DNA of 64,000 nucleotides from RYN-230 sp963814645 (GTDB lineage: Bacteria > Actinomycetota > Actinomycetes > Streptosporangiales > Streptosporangiaceae). Under the pieces are notes generated by a model that searched no databases, was not told the DNA's origin, and worked only from the letters and a program-made list of their open reading frames with translations. Position numbers and translations under genes: made by a program. Where the stretch lies: assembly GCA_963814645.1 (NCBI GenBank), contig CAWFDX010000009.1, positions 248,001 to 312,000 of the forward strand. The letters run 5' to 3'. Shown one piece after another: positions 17,337 to 26,827 of the stretch. The first letter of the stretch is position 1. Every line of letters starts with the position of its first letter.

Positions 17337-19416
17337 GCAGCGGCTCGGTGTGCAGCACGGTGAGCCGGGACACCGCGCGGGTCAGCGCGACGTAGAGCCG
17401 GTGCAGGCCGCGCGACTCGGCGGCCGCGATGCGGGCCGGCTCGACGACGATGACGTGGTCGAACTCCAGGCCTTTGGCCAGCGTGACCGGGACCAGCAGC
17501 AGCCTGCTGTCGCCCGGGTCTGGGTGTAGCCCATCCAGCACCCGGTGCGCCAGCCGGGCCGCGCCGAGCAGCCCGGACAGCGCGCCGACCTGGTCGTCGG
17601 CCGCGATCACCGCGATGGAGCCAGGCGCCTGCCGCGCCTCGTCGCACGTGGCAGCCAGCGCGCCGGGCAGCGACTGGCCGGTGACCGGCAGCACGGTCAG
17701 CGCGGCTGGGTCCTGGCGCAGTGAGCTGGCCGGGGCCAGCCCAGGAGCCAGCGCACCGAGCAGCTGATTGGCGAAGTCCAGGATCTGCCGCGGCACCCGG
17801 TAGCCGGTGCGCAGCTCGCGCAGGTCGGCGCCGCCCTTGCCCAGGTCCCGGAGCAGCGTGGTCCAGCTGTCGGTGGCGGCCGGCGCGGTGCCCTGGGCCA
17901 GGTCGCCGAGCACGGTGGCCGAGCCGGTGGCGCACCGCCGGCCGACCGCCCGGCATTCCATCGGGGACAGGTCCTGCGCCTCGTCCAGCACCACGTGGGA
18001 CAGGCTGGGGGTGCGCTCGATCAGGTCGCTGGCCTCATCGACCAGCACCGCGTCGGCCAGCGTCCACGGCGCGCTGGCCGGGCCGCGCGGCGCCCGGCGC
18101 CAGGCGATCAGGTCCTGCTCGGCCTCGGCCAGCAGCCCATCCGCCGCCGCGGCCAGCAGCGCCCGGTCGGACAGCAGCCGGAGCACCAGCTTCACCGGGC
18201 CGGCCTTGGGCCAGATGGCGTCCACCGCCGCGCGCACCGGCCGGCTCCGCCGCACCGCGTCGTGCGTCCGGTCGTCGCACGTCTCCCCGGCCGCTTCCAT
18301 CCGGGTCAGGATCACGTGCGCGATCCGGTGGCCGAGCATGTCCCGGCCGGCCGCGTAGCGGACGCCGCGGTCGCGCAGCTCGGCCACCAGGTCGCCGACC
18401 TCGGTGCCCGGTACCCGCCAGCGGCGGGACCCGCGGGCCAGCAGCACCGGCTCGGCTGGGGTGCGCAGCCCGGCCCACAGCGCCCGGCGGAGCACCTCGG
18501 CCATCCGGGTATCGCCCTTGACCCGGGCCGCCGCGGCGGATTCGGTGGCCCGGACCGGAACCTGGGCCAGCAGGTCGGCCAGCGTGGTCTGGCTGACGCT
18601 GTGCTCGCCGAGCGCGGGCAGCACGTTGCGGATGTAGGACAGGAAGGCCCGGTTCGGCCCGATGACCAGCACGCCGCCCCGGGTCATCTTGCCCGGGTAG
18701 GCGTACAGCAGGTAGGCCACCCGGTGCAGGCCGACCGCGGTCTTCCCCGTGCCCGGCGCACCCTGCACGCACAGCGTCTGGTCCGCGGCCGCCCGGACGA
18801 TGTCGTCCTGGTCCGGCTGGATGGTGGCCACGATGTCGCGCATCGGCCCGGACCGGGGCCGCTCGATCTCCTCGATCAGGATCCGGCTTACCCCGGCCTC
18901 GGCCGGGCTGGCGTCCGGGCCGGTGAGCATCTCGTCCTCGTGCGCGGTGAGCTGCCCGCCGGCGAAGCCGAACCGGCGGCGCAGGCCCACCCCCATCGGC
19001 TCGGCCGGGCTGGCCCGGTAGAAGGCCCGGGACACCGGGGCCCGCCAGTCCACCACGACCGGCAGCCCGGCCGGGTCGTGCACGTGCCGCCGGCCGACAT
19101 GGAACCGGTCCCCGGCGTACTCACCGGCGACGTAGTCGAGCCGGCCGAAGAACAGCGGGGTGTCCGGCATATCGCTGAGCGCCTCGGCCCGCCGGTACAG
19201 GTCAGCCTTGAGGTACTCCTCGGACACCCGGTCGCCGCCCAGCGCGCGGAGGGAGAGCACGTCCTCGCGCATCAGCCGGAGGAAGTCGCGGGCCTGGGCC
19301 AGGTGCTTCCGCTCGGCGATCAGTACCGGATCGGCCGCGGGATCAGGGCCCGTGGTGTGGGGCTCAGTGGTGTCGGCTGGCTGCGGGTGGTGCTGCGTCC
19401 CGCTGGCCGAGGGCAT
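17311..19416 (-). CDS. HelD-like superfamily 1 helicase / RNA polymerase recycling factor
   Basis: 701 residues with an N-terminal coiled-coil arm (AERKHLAQARDFLRLMREDV), FGRLDYVAGEYAGDRFHVGR and VVDWRAPVSRAFYRA, Walker A GAPGTGKT at 219-226, DEAQDLSPME (Walker B) and a C-terminal LTVLHTEPLP end. This is the actinobacterial HelD class, which binds RNA polymerase and releases stalled complexes; a subset (HelR) gives rifamycin tolerance. No palindromic rifamycin-associated element was seen upstream. ATG 19416 has GAGGTGA upstream. It is 63 bp after the MFS gene on the same strand and could be cotranscribed. Confidence 0.87.
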   Translation of the reverse strand: MPSASGTQHHPQPADTTEPHTTGPDPAADPVLIAERKHLAQARDFLRLMREDVLSLRALGGDRVSEEYLKADLYRRAEALSDMPDTPLFFGRLDYVAGEYAGDRFHVGRRHVHDPAGLPVVVDWRAPVSRAFYRASPAEPMGVGLRRRFGFAGGQLTAHEDEMLTGPDASPAEAGVSRILIEEIERPRSGPMRDIVATIQPDQDDIVRAAADQTLCVQGAPGTGKTAVGLHRVAYLLYAYPGKMTRGGVLVIGPNRAFLSYIRNVLPALGEHSVSQTTLADLLAQVPVRATESAAAARVKGDTRMAEVLRRALWAGLRTPAEPVLLARGSRRWRVPGTEVGDLVAELRDRGVRYAAGRDMLGHRIAHVILTRMEAAGETCDDRTHDAVRRSRPVRAAVDAIWPKAGPVKLVLRLLSDRALLAAAADGLLAEAEQDLIAWRRAPRGPASAPWTLADAVLVDEASDLIERTPSLSHVVLDEAQDLSPMECRAVGRRCATGSATVLGDLAQGTAPAATDSWTTLLRDLGKGGADLRELRTGYRVPRQILDFANQLLGALAPGLAPASSLRQDPAALTVLPVTGQSLPGALAATCDEARQAPGSIAVIAADDQVGALSGLLGAARLAHRVLDGLHPDPGDSRLLLVPVTLAKGLEFDHVIVVEPARIAAAESRGLHRLYVALTRAVSRLTVLHTEPLPTGLSAPM

Positions 19417-19479
19417 GATTGATCACCTCGATGGCGTCGGGGGTAGGCACAAGAGCCAAGAGCCTACCAACCGGCGCCA

Positions 19480-21041
19480 CTACTGGTCATCTGGATTTCC
19501 GGGGCCGGTAGCGGCGGTCGCGCCGGCCTGGACGTCGAAGCGCCGCGGCATGAGCAGCAGCACCGCGCCGATGGTGAGCGCGGCGACCACGGTCAGCGCG
19601 GCGTACACGTGGTTGGTGGCGGTGGCGATGGCCGCCTTCAGGTAGCTGTCCGCGGCCTGGCCCAGCTGGGCCGGCCGGGTCAGCGCCGTGGCGATGCCGC
19701 TGACCTGGTGGGGCAGCGTGGGTTCACCGCGGCCGGCGCCTGGCGCAGGCTGCTGGCCAGGGTGGTGTTGAAGATCGCCCCGAAGATGGCCGCGCCGAGG
19801 CTCTGGCCCAGGTACCGGGAGAACATCACGGTCCCGGTGACCACGCCGCGCTCGCCCCAGCTGACGGTGGACTGCGGGCCGACGATCGAGGCCACCGAGA
19901 GCAGGCCGAGGCCGCCGCCCAGCACGAACGTCTCGAGCACCGGCTGCCAGACCGGTGCCGGGTCCGGCGCGAACAGGAACGCGGCCACCGCGACCAGGCA
20001 GATGACCGCGCCGGTGAGCTGGGTGTCGCGGAAGCCAACCCGGAGGAACAGCTTGGCCGAGAAGGCCGAGGCGAGCGGCCAGCCGATGCTCATCGCGCCC
20101 AGCACGCCGCCCGCCGCCACCGCGCCCAGGCCGAGCACGGTCTGGCCATAGGTGGGCAGGAACGTGGTCGGCCCGATGACCAGCAGGCCGAGGCCCAGCG
20201 CGGCCAGCGCGGAGCCGCTGAGCACCCGGCGGCGCCAGAACCACGGCGGCATGATCGGCTCCGCGGCGCGCCGCTCGGCCAGCACCGCGGCGGCGGCCGC
20301 GGCCGCCGCGACCGCGAACACCGCGACGCTCGGCCCGGACCACCAGGGCCAGGCCACCCCGCCCTGGACCAGGCCGAAGATGAGCGCGCCCGCGGCCACG
20401 AAGATGGCGGCGGCACCGGCCACGTCGATCCGGTGCCGGGTCCGCTGCACGTTCTCGTGCAGGTAGCGGGCCAGCAGCGCGACGGCGGCCGCGCCGACCG
20501 GCAGATTGATCAGGAAGATCCACCGCCACGAGGCGTACTGGGCCAGGCTGCCGCCCAGCACCGGGCCGATCACCGCGGAAATCCCCCACACGCTGGACAG
20601 CCAGCCCTGCACCCGGCCCCGCTCGGCCAGGTCGTAGAGGTCACCGGCGAGCGTGTTCACGGTGGCCTGCACTCCGCCGGCGCCGATGCCCTGCACGGCG
20701 CGGAACGCGATCAGGCTGACCATGCTCCAGGACGACGCGCAGAGCGCCGAGCCGGCCAGGAAGATGATCGTGCCGATGATCAGCACCGGCTTGCGGCCCC
20801 ACTGGTCGGCCAGCCGGCCCTGCAGCGGGATGGTCACCGTCTGGGTCAGCAGGTAGCTGGAGAACACCCAGCTGAACAGCGAGAAACCGCCGATGTCCCG
20901 GACCACCTGGGGGATCGCGGTGGCCACGATGGTGTTGTCCATGGCGGCCAGGGCCATCGCGGTCATCAGCGCGATGAGCACCGGGCCACGGCGGGCGGGA
21001 CGGGCAGGGGTTTGCTGGGCCGGCTGGGTGGGGGCAGACAT
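19480..21041 (-). pseudogene. DHA2-type MFS drug efflux transporter, frameshifted near its end
   Basis: Starts ATG 21041, 28 bp behind the ABC permease. The N-terminal half is a clear drug:H+ antiporter: MALAAMDNTIVATAIPQVVR (motif D1), GRLADQWGRKPVLIIG (motif A), FRAVQGIGAGGVQ (motif B) and SAVIGPVLGGSLAQYASWRWIF (motif C). Frame one runs to ...SSLRQAPAAV and then loses similarity. The next frame continues GEPTLPHQVSGIATALTRPA and a last membrane helix, ending PGNPDDQ at 19480. One base seems to be missing at about 19722-19735. Restored, it is ~520 residues with 14 predicted helices. Either a sequencing slip or a recent loss of the last helix. Confidence 0.8.
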
Positions 21042-21069
21042 GTACGGCCAGCCTATGCCGACTGGATTT

Positions 21070-22302
21070 TCAGCGGCTGGTCCGGCCCCGGCGGGCCAGC
21101 GCGTCCGCGCTCACCGCCGCCATCAGCACCAGGGCGAAGATCAGGTCCTGCGCGGCCGCGCTCATCCCGAGCAGGTAGATGCCGTTGTAGATGGCGGCGA
21201 TGACGAGGCCGCCGAGCACCCCGTCCAGTGGCTTGCCCCGGCCGCCGAACAGGCTGGTCCCGCCGATCACCGCGGCCGCCACCGCGTACAGCACCAGGGT
21301 GGCGCCGTCGACGCTGGAGGACACCGAGCGCAGTTCGGCGGCGTAGATGATGCCGGCCACCCCCGCGGTCAGCCCGGCCAGCGCGAACGCCACTGTCCTG
21401 ATCCGGGCGATGCTGACGCCGGCCCGCCGGGCCGCCTCCGCGTTGCTGCCGATGGCGTGCACGTCACGGCCGAACCGGGTCCGGTTCAGCAGGAACGACC
21501 AGGTGACCAGCACGCCGAGCACGATCAGGATGACCCACGGCACGCCGCGGACCGGGCTGAGCACGCCGCGGTTGATGCTGCACACGGTGACCACCGCGAT
21601 GCCCGCCACCGCGGCCACGCCGATCTTGGCCACGGTCAGGCTGACCGGCGGCCCGGTCGGCCCGCCGCGGCGGCGCTCCGCGTCGCGGCGGATGGTCAGC
21701 ACGGCGAACAGGCCGACGAAGACCACCATGAGCAGCCAGCCCGCCACCGGGGTGAGATAGCCGTTGGCCAGGTCGTTGACGACGTTGCTCGGGATCGGCA
21801 GCGTGCCGCCGGAGCCGAGGATCCAGAGCAGCATCCCCTCGCAGGCAAGCAGGCCGGCCAGGGTGACCACGAACGACGGCAGCCGGAGCCGGGAGATCAG
21901 CGTGCCCTGCAGCGCGCCGATGGCGGTGGTGACGGCCAGCGCCGCCGCGATGGCCGCCCACCACGGCCAGTTCCGCGGGCCGGCCAGCAGTTCCGCGGCC
22001 ACCACGCCGCCCAGACCGGACACGAAGCCGATCGACAGGTCGATGTCGCCGAGCAGCAGCGCGAACACCTCGCCCATGCCGAGCAGCATGAACACGGCCC
22101 CCTGGACGAGCAGGTTGGTCAGGTTGACCGGGGACAGGAAGTGGCTGTTCAGCGACTGGAAGATGGCCCCGATGACGGCCAGGCCGATGATCACGGACAG
22201 CGCACCGCTCTCGCCCGGTGCGAGATAGGCGCGGAAGCCACGCCGGGAGATGGGCGGCTGGCTGGTGACCGGGCTGACCCGGCCGATCTCCATCCTGGTC
22301 AC
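21070..22302 (-). CDS. Ribose/xylose-type ABC transporter permease
   Basis: Inner-membrane permease of the RbsC/XylH (BPD_transp_2) family, 410 residues. Typical segments are LLGMGEVFALLLGDIDLSIG, VTLAGLLACEGMLLWILG, LNRTRFGRDVHAIGSNAEAA, RRAGVSIARIRTVAFALAG and AAVIGGTSLFGGRGKPLDGV. A central charged loop (RRDAERRRGGPTGPP) is longer than in RbsC, as in XylH. GTG 22302 overlaps the binding-protein stop (GTGA), implying coupling; ATG 22293 is an alternative. It should dimerise and pair with the fused ATPase-kinase encoded two genes upstream of the binding protein. Confidence 0.92.
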   Translation of the reverse strand: MTRMEIGRVSPVTSQPPISRRGFRAYLAPGESGALSVIIGLAVIGAIFQSLNSHFLSPVNLTNLLVQGAVFMLLGMGEVFALLLGDIDLSIGFVSGLGGVVAAELLAGPRNWPWWAAIAAALAVTTAIGALQGTLISRLRLPSFVVTLAGLLACEGMLLWILGSGGTLPIPSNVVNDLANGYLTPVAGWLLMVVFVGLFAVLTIRRDAERRRGGPTGPPVSLTVAKIGVAAVAGIAVVTVCSINRGVLSPVRGVPWVILIVLGVLVTWSFLLNRTRFGRDVHAIGSNAEAARRAGVSIARIRTVAFALAGLTAGVAGIIYAAELRSVSSSVDGATLVLYAVAAAVIGGTSLFGGRGKPLDGVLGGLVIAAIYNGIYLLGMSAAAQDLIFALVLMAAVSADALARRGRTSR

Positions 22303-23525
22303 CGGGTCACCTGGATCCCGGCCCGGCGGCAGGCGGCCCGCAGCGCGCCCGCGCACAACTGGGACACCTGCACGAACCCGTCCCTGACCACCGTCGCCGC
22401 CATGTTGCTGGCCGTCACCCAGACCGGCTTGAGCAGCACGGACGGCACCTCGACATGATCTTGCGGATCGTAGGTCCGCGCGGCGACCAGGCTGGCCGGC
22501 GGGCTCACCCCGGCCCGCAGGTACAGCGCCAGCGTTGCGGCCGCCTGCGCCTCGGTGTAGATCGGCTTGTAGACCGTGCCGCACTGGTACCCGGCCAGGA
22601 TGTTCTGCAGGCCGGACGGGGTGGCGTCCTGCCCGGTGGTCGGGAACGTACGCGGCGGGGTGTTCAGCGTCTTAAGGTAGGAGATGACCGCGCTGGCCGT
22701 GTCGTCGTTCGGGGTGAGCACGGCAGTGATCTTGTTGTTCGCGGTGTACTGCTCCTCGAACGTGGTCTGCGCGGTGGTCGGGTCCCAGGAGCCGGGCGGC
22801 TGGCCGGCGCTGAGGTACCGGCCGGAGCGGAAGTAGGGCCGCAGCACGGCGTCGTAGCCCTGGGCGAACAAGGTGGCGTTGTTGTCGGTGGGCGCGCCGC
22901 GCATGACCAGGATGTCCGGCTTGCGCACGTGCCAGGCCTGGATGCAGGAGATCAGCCCGCGCGCCATCAGCCCGCCGACCGCGACGTTGTCGAAGCTGAC
23001 GTAGTAGGCCCGGCTCCCGCCCAGCGTCATCCGGTCATAGTCGATCACCTTGACGCCGAGCGAGGCGGCCGCGGATTCGATCGACGCGCCTACCCCGGAG
23101 TCGATCGGGTCGAGCAGCAGCACGGTGGCGCCCTGGGTCATGTCCGACTGGGCCTGGGCCTGCTCGGTGGCGTCGCTGCCCTGCGCGTTGGTGATGATGA
23201 ACTGGCTGCGGCTCAGCCCGGCCGCCTGCAGCGCCCGGGCCAGGTACGGCGCGTCGAACTCGGTGTACCGGGGCGAGGTGGTGGTGTCCGGCAGCAGCAC
23301 CCCGATCTTGCCGGTGCCGATCCGGGTCAGCCCGGTCAGCTTGTGCATCACCGAGAAGTCATTGCTGAACGAGGCGGTGGACACGGTGGGGATCACCGAG
23401 CCGAGCGCGGCCGCGGACCGGGATTGCACCGGCTTGCCGCACGCGGTCAGCCCGGCCGCCGCCGCGACGGCGGCGAGCAGTCCCGAGGCGAGCCGGCCCA
23501 AGGCCTGACGGCGGAGCGCGGTCAT
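22299..23525 (-). CDS. Sugar-type ABC substrate-binding lipoprotein
   Basis: 408 residues. The N-terminal signal ends in lipobox LTAC (AAAAGLTACGKPVQ), so it is anchored outside the membrane. The periplasmic-binding-protein type 1 fold resembles XylF/ChvE: TGKIGVLLPDTTTSPRYTEF, QAQSDMTQGATVLLLDPIDS, VKVIDYDRMTLGGSRAYYVS, ITAVLTPNDDTASAVISYLK, TGQDATPSGLQNILAG and CGTVYKPIYTEAQAAATLAL. The Asp/Arg/Gln pattern fits a pentose or similar ligand, but the ligand is not assignable. ATG 23525 overlaps the response-regulator stop (ATGA). Confidence 0.9.
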   Translation of the reverse strand: MTALRRQALGRLASGLLAAVAAAAGLTACGKPVQSRSAAALGSVIPTVSTASFSNDFSVMHKLTGLTRIGTGKIGVLLPDTTTSPRYTEFDAPYLARALQAAGLSRSQFIITNAQGSDATEQAQAQSDMTQGATVLLLDPIDSGVGASIESAAASLGVKVIDYDRMTLGGSRAYYVSFDNVAVGGLMARGLISCIQAWHVRKPDILVMRGAPTDNNATLFAQGYDAVLRPYFRSGRYLSAGQPPGSWDPTTAQTTFEEQYTANNKITAVLTPNDDTASAVISYLKTLNTPPRTFPTTGQDATPSGLQNILAGYQCGTVYKPIYTEAQAAATLALYLRAGVSPPASLVAARTYDPQDHVEVPSVLLKPVWVTASNMAATVVRDGFVQVSQLCAGALRAACRRAGIQVTR

Positions 23526-24220
23526 GCCGTGGCGAACCGGTAGCCCGACCGGGGCTCGGTGATGAACAGCGGCTCGTCCCCGGCCTTCTCCAGCTTGGCC
23601 CGCAGCCGCCCGACATAGACCCGGGTGTACTCGGTCTGCGTCTCGTAGCCCGGTCCCCACACCCGGCGCAGCAGTGTCGCGTGGGTGAGCAGTTCGCCGG
23701 GGCTGATGGCGAACTGGCGGAGCAGCGCGAACTCGGTCGGGGTCAGGTGCACCAGGGCGCCGTCCTTGGTGACCCGGCGGCGTTCCAGGTCGATCTCCAC
23801 GTCGCCGATCCGCACCACGCCCGGCTCGGGGCGGCCGTCGGGCGAGGGCTTGCTGCGGCGCAGCGTCGCGTTGATCCGGGCCAGCAGTTCCTCGATGCCG
23901 AACGGCTTGGTCATGTAGTCATCGGCGCCGAGGTTGAGCGCACGCACCTTGTCAGTCTCGGCGCGCCGCGCGGACAGCACGATGATGCCCACCCCGGACT
24001 GCTCGCGGATCTCCCGGCACAGCTCGAACCCGTCCCGGCCGGGCAGCATCAGGTCGAGCAGCACCACGTCGAGCGCCCGCTCGGCGAGGACCTCGCTGAC
24101 CCCGCTGCCGTCCTTGGACACGATCACGTCATGGCCCCGGGCGGACAGGTTGGACCGGACCAGGTCAACGATGTTCTGGTCGTCCTCCACGATCAGCACG
24201 ACCGTCTTGTCAGCCACCAC
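23522..24220 (-). CDS. OmpR/KdpE-family response regulator
   Basis: 232 residues: receiver domain (LIVEDDQNIVDLVRSNLSAR; phospho-acceptor Asp in VVLLDLMLPGRDGF at ~56; LSARRAETDKV; GADDYMTKPF) and winged helix (LTPTEFALLRQFAISPGELL, RRVWGPGYETQTEYTRVYVG, FITEPRSGYRF), closest in pattern to KdpE. GTG 24220 has GGAGG 6 nt upstream; GTG 24217 is also possible. It overlaps the sensor gene by 11 bp and the binding-protein gene by 4 bp, so it is the partner of the fused ATPase-kinase. Its targets are presumably this operon's own promoter and possibly the downstream MFS gene. Confidence 0.94.
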   Translation of the reverse strand: MVADKTVVLIVEDDQNIVDLVRSNLSARGHDVIVSKDGSGVSEVLAERALDVVLLDLMLPGRDGFELCREIREQSGVGIIVLSARRAETDKVRALNLGADDYMTKPFGIEELLARINATLRRSKPSPDGRPEPGVVRIGDVEIDLERRRVTKDGALVHLTPTEFALLRQFAISPGELLTHATLLRRVWGPGYETQTEYTRVYVGRLRAKLEKAGDEPLFITEPRSGYRFATA

Positions 24221-26816
24221 GGTGTTCCTCCGGTTCCTCCACAACGCTCCAGGATGCTCCGGCGGGCTCGGCCGCGGAGCCGGGTGGCGGATCGGCCGGC
24301 AGCGAGACCAGGAAGGCTGCCCCGGGCTGGGCGGGCACCGCGACCAGGGTGCCGCCGTGCGCCTCGACGATGCCGCGGGCGATCGGCAGGCCAAGCCCGG
24401 TGCCGGCTACGTCGGTGGTGCCGCGCACCCGCGACTCGAAGATCTTCTCGGCCAGCCCGGGCGGGATGCCCGGGCCGTAATCCCGGATCTCCACCTCGGC
24501 CCACCCGGCGGCGCCGGACCGCACCGTCACGTCGGTGCCCCGGGGTGAGCCGCCGTGGCTGGCCGCGTTCTCCAGCAGGTTCACGAACACCTGCTCGAGC
24601 CGGTCGTGGTCGGCCCACACCGGCTCGACGCCGGTCTCCAGGTGGATGCGGGCCGGCCGCTTGCCGGACAGGCAGTTCGCGGCCGCGCCGACGACGAGCG
24701 GCAGCTCGCACCAGTCCCGCTGCAGCCGGAGCACGCCGGACTCGATCGCGGTCGAGTCGAGCAGGTCGCCGACCAGGCGTTCCATCCGCGCCGACTCGGC
24801 CGCGATGGAGCCGAGGAAGCGCCGGGTGGACTCCGCGTTCCAGGTCAGATCCGGCTGGCACAGCGTGAACGCGTAACCGTGGATCGCGGTCAGCGGGGTG
24901 CGCAGCTCATGGCTGAGCGAGGAGAGCATGTCCCGCTGGATGCTCTGTGACCGGCGCAGCGCCGCCGCCTCGCGCTGTGCGGTCTCCAGCGACTCCCGCT
25001 CCAGCGCCAGGGCCAGCGACCGGCTCGCGTCGTCGAGCAGTTCCAGCGCGTCCGCGGTGACCGCCTTGCCGGGGCGCCACCACGCGACCAGGGCGCCGCG
25101 CTGGCCGGGCAGCCGCAGCGAGCGGGCCGCCAGGCCGGGCTCGATCAGCCGGGCCGGCACATCACCGTCCGCGCCGGGCCCCGGGCCGGCCAGCCCCGGG
25201 CCGGCCAGCATCGTGTCGGCCAGCACCGCGCCGGCCGCCTCGTGCAGCCGGGGCAGCACCTCCGCGGTGAGCCCCGGCTCACCGGCCGCGGGCTCAGCGG
25301 GCCCGGCGGGCCGGTGCGCGATGCACCGGCACTCCAGGCCCGTGCCGTCGGTGCTAGTGCCGTCGGTGCCGACCACCGCCGCGCTGTCCGCGCCCAGCCC
25401 GGCCAGCAGGGCGAGCAGGGAGATCTCCAGGCCGCCCTGCACCCGTTCCGGGCCGGCCAGCGTCTCCAGCAGCCCGCGCAGCGATTCGAGCACCCGGTTG
25501 CGCCGGGACACCTCGGTGAGCAGCCGCTCCCGCTCGATCGCGGACGCGGCGTAGCTGAGGTAGATGGTGGCCAGTTCGAGCCGCTCCGGGGCCGGGTTGC
25601 CAGCCGACGCGGCGTACCCGGAGACGGTGCCGAGCACGCCATTGCTGCCCACGATGGGCGCCGCCCAGGCACTCCGGATGCCGGCCGCGGTGGCCGCGGC
25701 CCGGCCGGCCTGCCAGGCCGACCGGGCCTGCAGGTCATCCACCACGACCACGGCGCCGTCCGCGGCGGCCAGCCCGGCCGGGCCGCCGTCCGGGCCGACC
25801 GGCAGCGCCGCGTTCACCGTGAGCAGCTCGGTGGGCAGCCCGGTGGCGGCCATCCGGCGGAGCACCGACTGCTCGCCGCTGGTCTCCAGCAGGTGCACGC
25901 ACAGCATGTCCACGTCCAGCGCGCCGGCCATGGCCGAGACGATCAGCGGCAGCGAGGCGGCCGGCTCGGCCTCGGACAGCTGGTCGGCCAGGCTCTGCAG
26001 CCGCCGGATCTGCCGGCTGGCGATCGAGTCCACTTCCACGCCGGACATCAGCGCGACGACGTCGCTGCGCTGCACCTCGACCGGGGACACATCGGCCACC
26101 GCGCGGCCGTCGCGCAGCACGATGATCCGGTCGGCCAGCGCGAACACCTGCTCCAGATCGTGCGAGGCGAGCAGCACGCTCGCGCCCGCCTCCCGGGTCT
26201 CCCGCAGGATCGTCTCGACCTGCGCGCTCTCGGCCACGCCGAGCGACGCGGTCGGCTCGTCCATCACCAGCAGCCGTGGCGGGGTGAGCAGCGCCCGGGC
26301 CAGCGCGACCAGCTGCCGCTGGCCGCGGGACAGCACCCGCAACGGCACGTCCAGGTGCAGGTCGTGCGCGCCGACCCGGCGCAGCACAGCGGCCGCCTCG
26401 TCCCGCATCGCGCCCTCGGAGACCACCCAGCGGCCGGGGCGGCCGAGGAAGATATTGGCCACCGCGTCGAGGTCGTCGCACAGGCCGTGCTCCTGCCATA
26501 CGGTCTCCACGCCGGCCCGGCGCACCTGGGCGGGGCGGGGCGGCATCGGCCGCCCGGCGAACAGGACCTCGCCGGCATCGGCGTCGAGCACCCCGGCGAT
26601 GGTGCCGATCAGCGTCGACTTGCCGGCCCCGTTGCCGCCCGCGACCGCGACGATCTCACCGTGGCCGACCTGCAGACTGACCTCGCGCAGCACGGTGAGC
26701 GGCCCGAACGTCTTGGTCAGCTTGCGCACGTCGAGCAGCGCGGCGCCACGGACCGGAGCCGCCACAGCCGCCGCCGCGCGGGGGGCACGCTTCGCTGCTC
26801 GGCCGGACCAGCTCAC
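24210..26816 (-). CDS. Fusion protein: sugar-ABC ATPase + tandem GAF + histidine kinase
   Basis: 868 residues, no membrane segment. Residues ~26-260 are one ABC ATPase domain of the sugar-importer type: Walker A GGNGAGKST (60-68), Q-loop VWQEH, signature LSRGQ (162-166, canonical LSGGQ altered), Walker B LLVMDEP with E187, and switch His219. Residues ~285-430 are a GAF domain (AWAAPIVGSNGVLGTVSGYA), and ~445-610 a second, degenerate GAF-like region. The kinase follows: H-box LSHELRTPLTAIHGYAF with His636, N-box VFVNLLENAASHG, G1 DYGPGIPPG and G2 GTGLGLPIARGI (KdpD-like). Ribose-type importers normally carry two ABC domains in ~500 residues; here the second is replaced by the sensor kinase. 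GTG 26816 has GGAG 7 nt upstream. It is the first gene of an operon with its response regulator, binding protein and permease. Confidence 0.92.
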   Translation of the reverse strand: MSWSGRAAKRAPRAAAAVAAPVRGAALLDVRKLTKTFGPLTVLREVSLQVGHGEIVAVAGGNGAGKSTLIGTIAGVLDADAGEVLFAGRPMPPRPAQVRRAGVETVWQEHGLCDDLDAVANIFLGRPGRWVVSEGAMRDEAAAVLRRVGAHDLHLDVPLRVLSRGQRQLVALARALLTPPRLLVMDEPTASLGVAESAQVETILRETREAGASVLLASHDLEQVFALADRIIVLRDGRAVADVSPVEVQRSDVVALMSGVEVDSIASRQIRRLQSLADQLSEAEPAASLPLIVSAMAGALDVDMLCVHLLETSGEQSVLRRMAATGLPTELLTVNAALPVGPDGGPAGLAAADGAVVVVDDLQARSAWQAGRAAATAAGIRSAWAAPIVGSNGVLGTVSGYAASAGNPAPERLELATIYLSYAASAIERERLLTEVSRRNRVLESLRGLLETLAGPERVQGGLEISLLALLAGLGADSAAVVGTDGTSTDGTGLECRCIAHRPAGPAEPAAGEPGLTAEVLPRLHEAAGAVLADTMLAGPGLAGPGPGADGDVPARLIEPGLAARSLRLPGQRGALVAWWRPGKAVTADALELLDDASRSLALALERESLETAQREAAALRRSQSIQRDMLSSLSHELRTPLTAIHGYAFTLCQPDLTWNAESTRRFLGSIAAESARMERLVGDLLDSTAIESGVLRLQRDWCELPLVVGAAANCLSGKRPARIHLETGVEPVWADHDRLEQVFVNLLENAASHGGSPRGTDVTVRSGAAGWAEVEIRDYGPGIPPGLAEKIFESRVRGTTDVAGTGLGLPIARGIVEAHGGTLVAVPAQPGAAFLVSLPADPPPGSAAEPAGASWSVVEEPEEHRGG

Positions 26817-26827
26817 CAGCGACTCCG

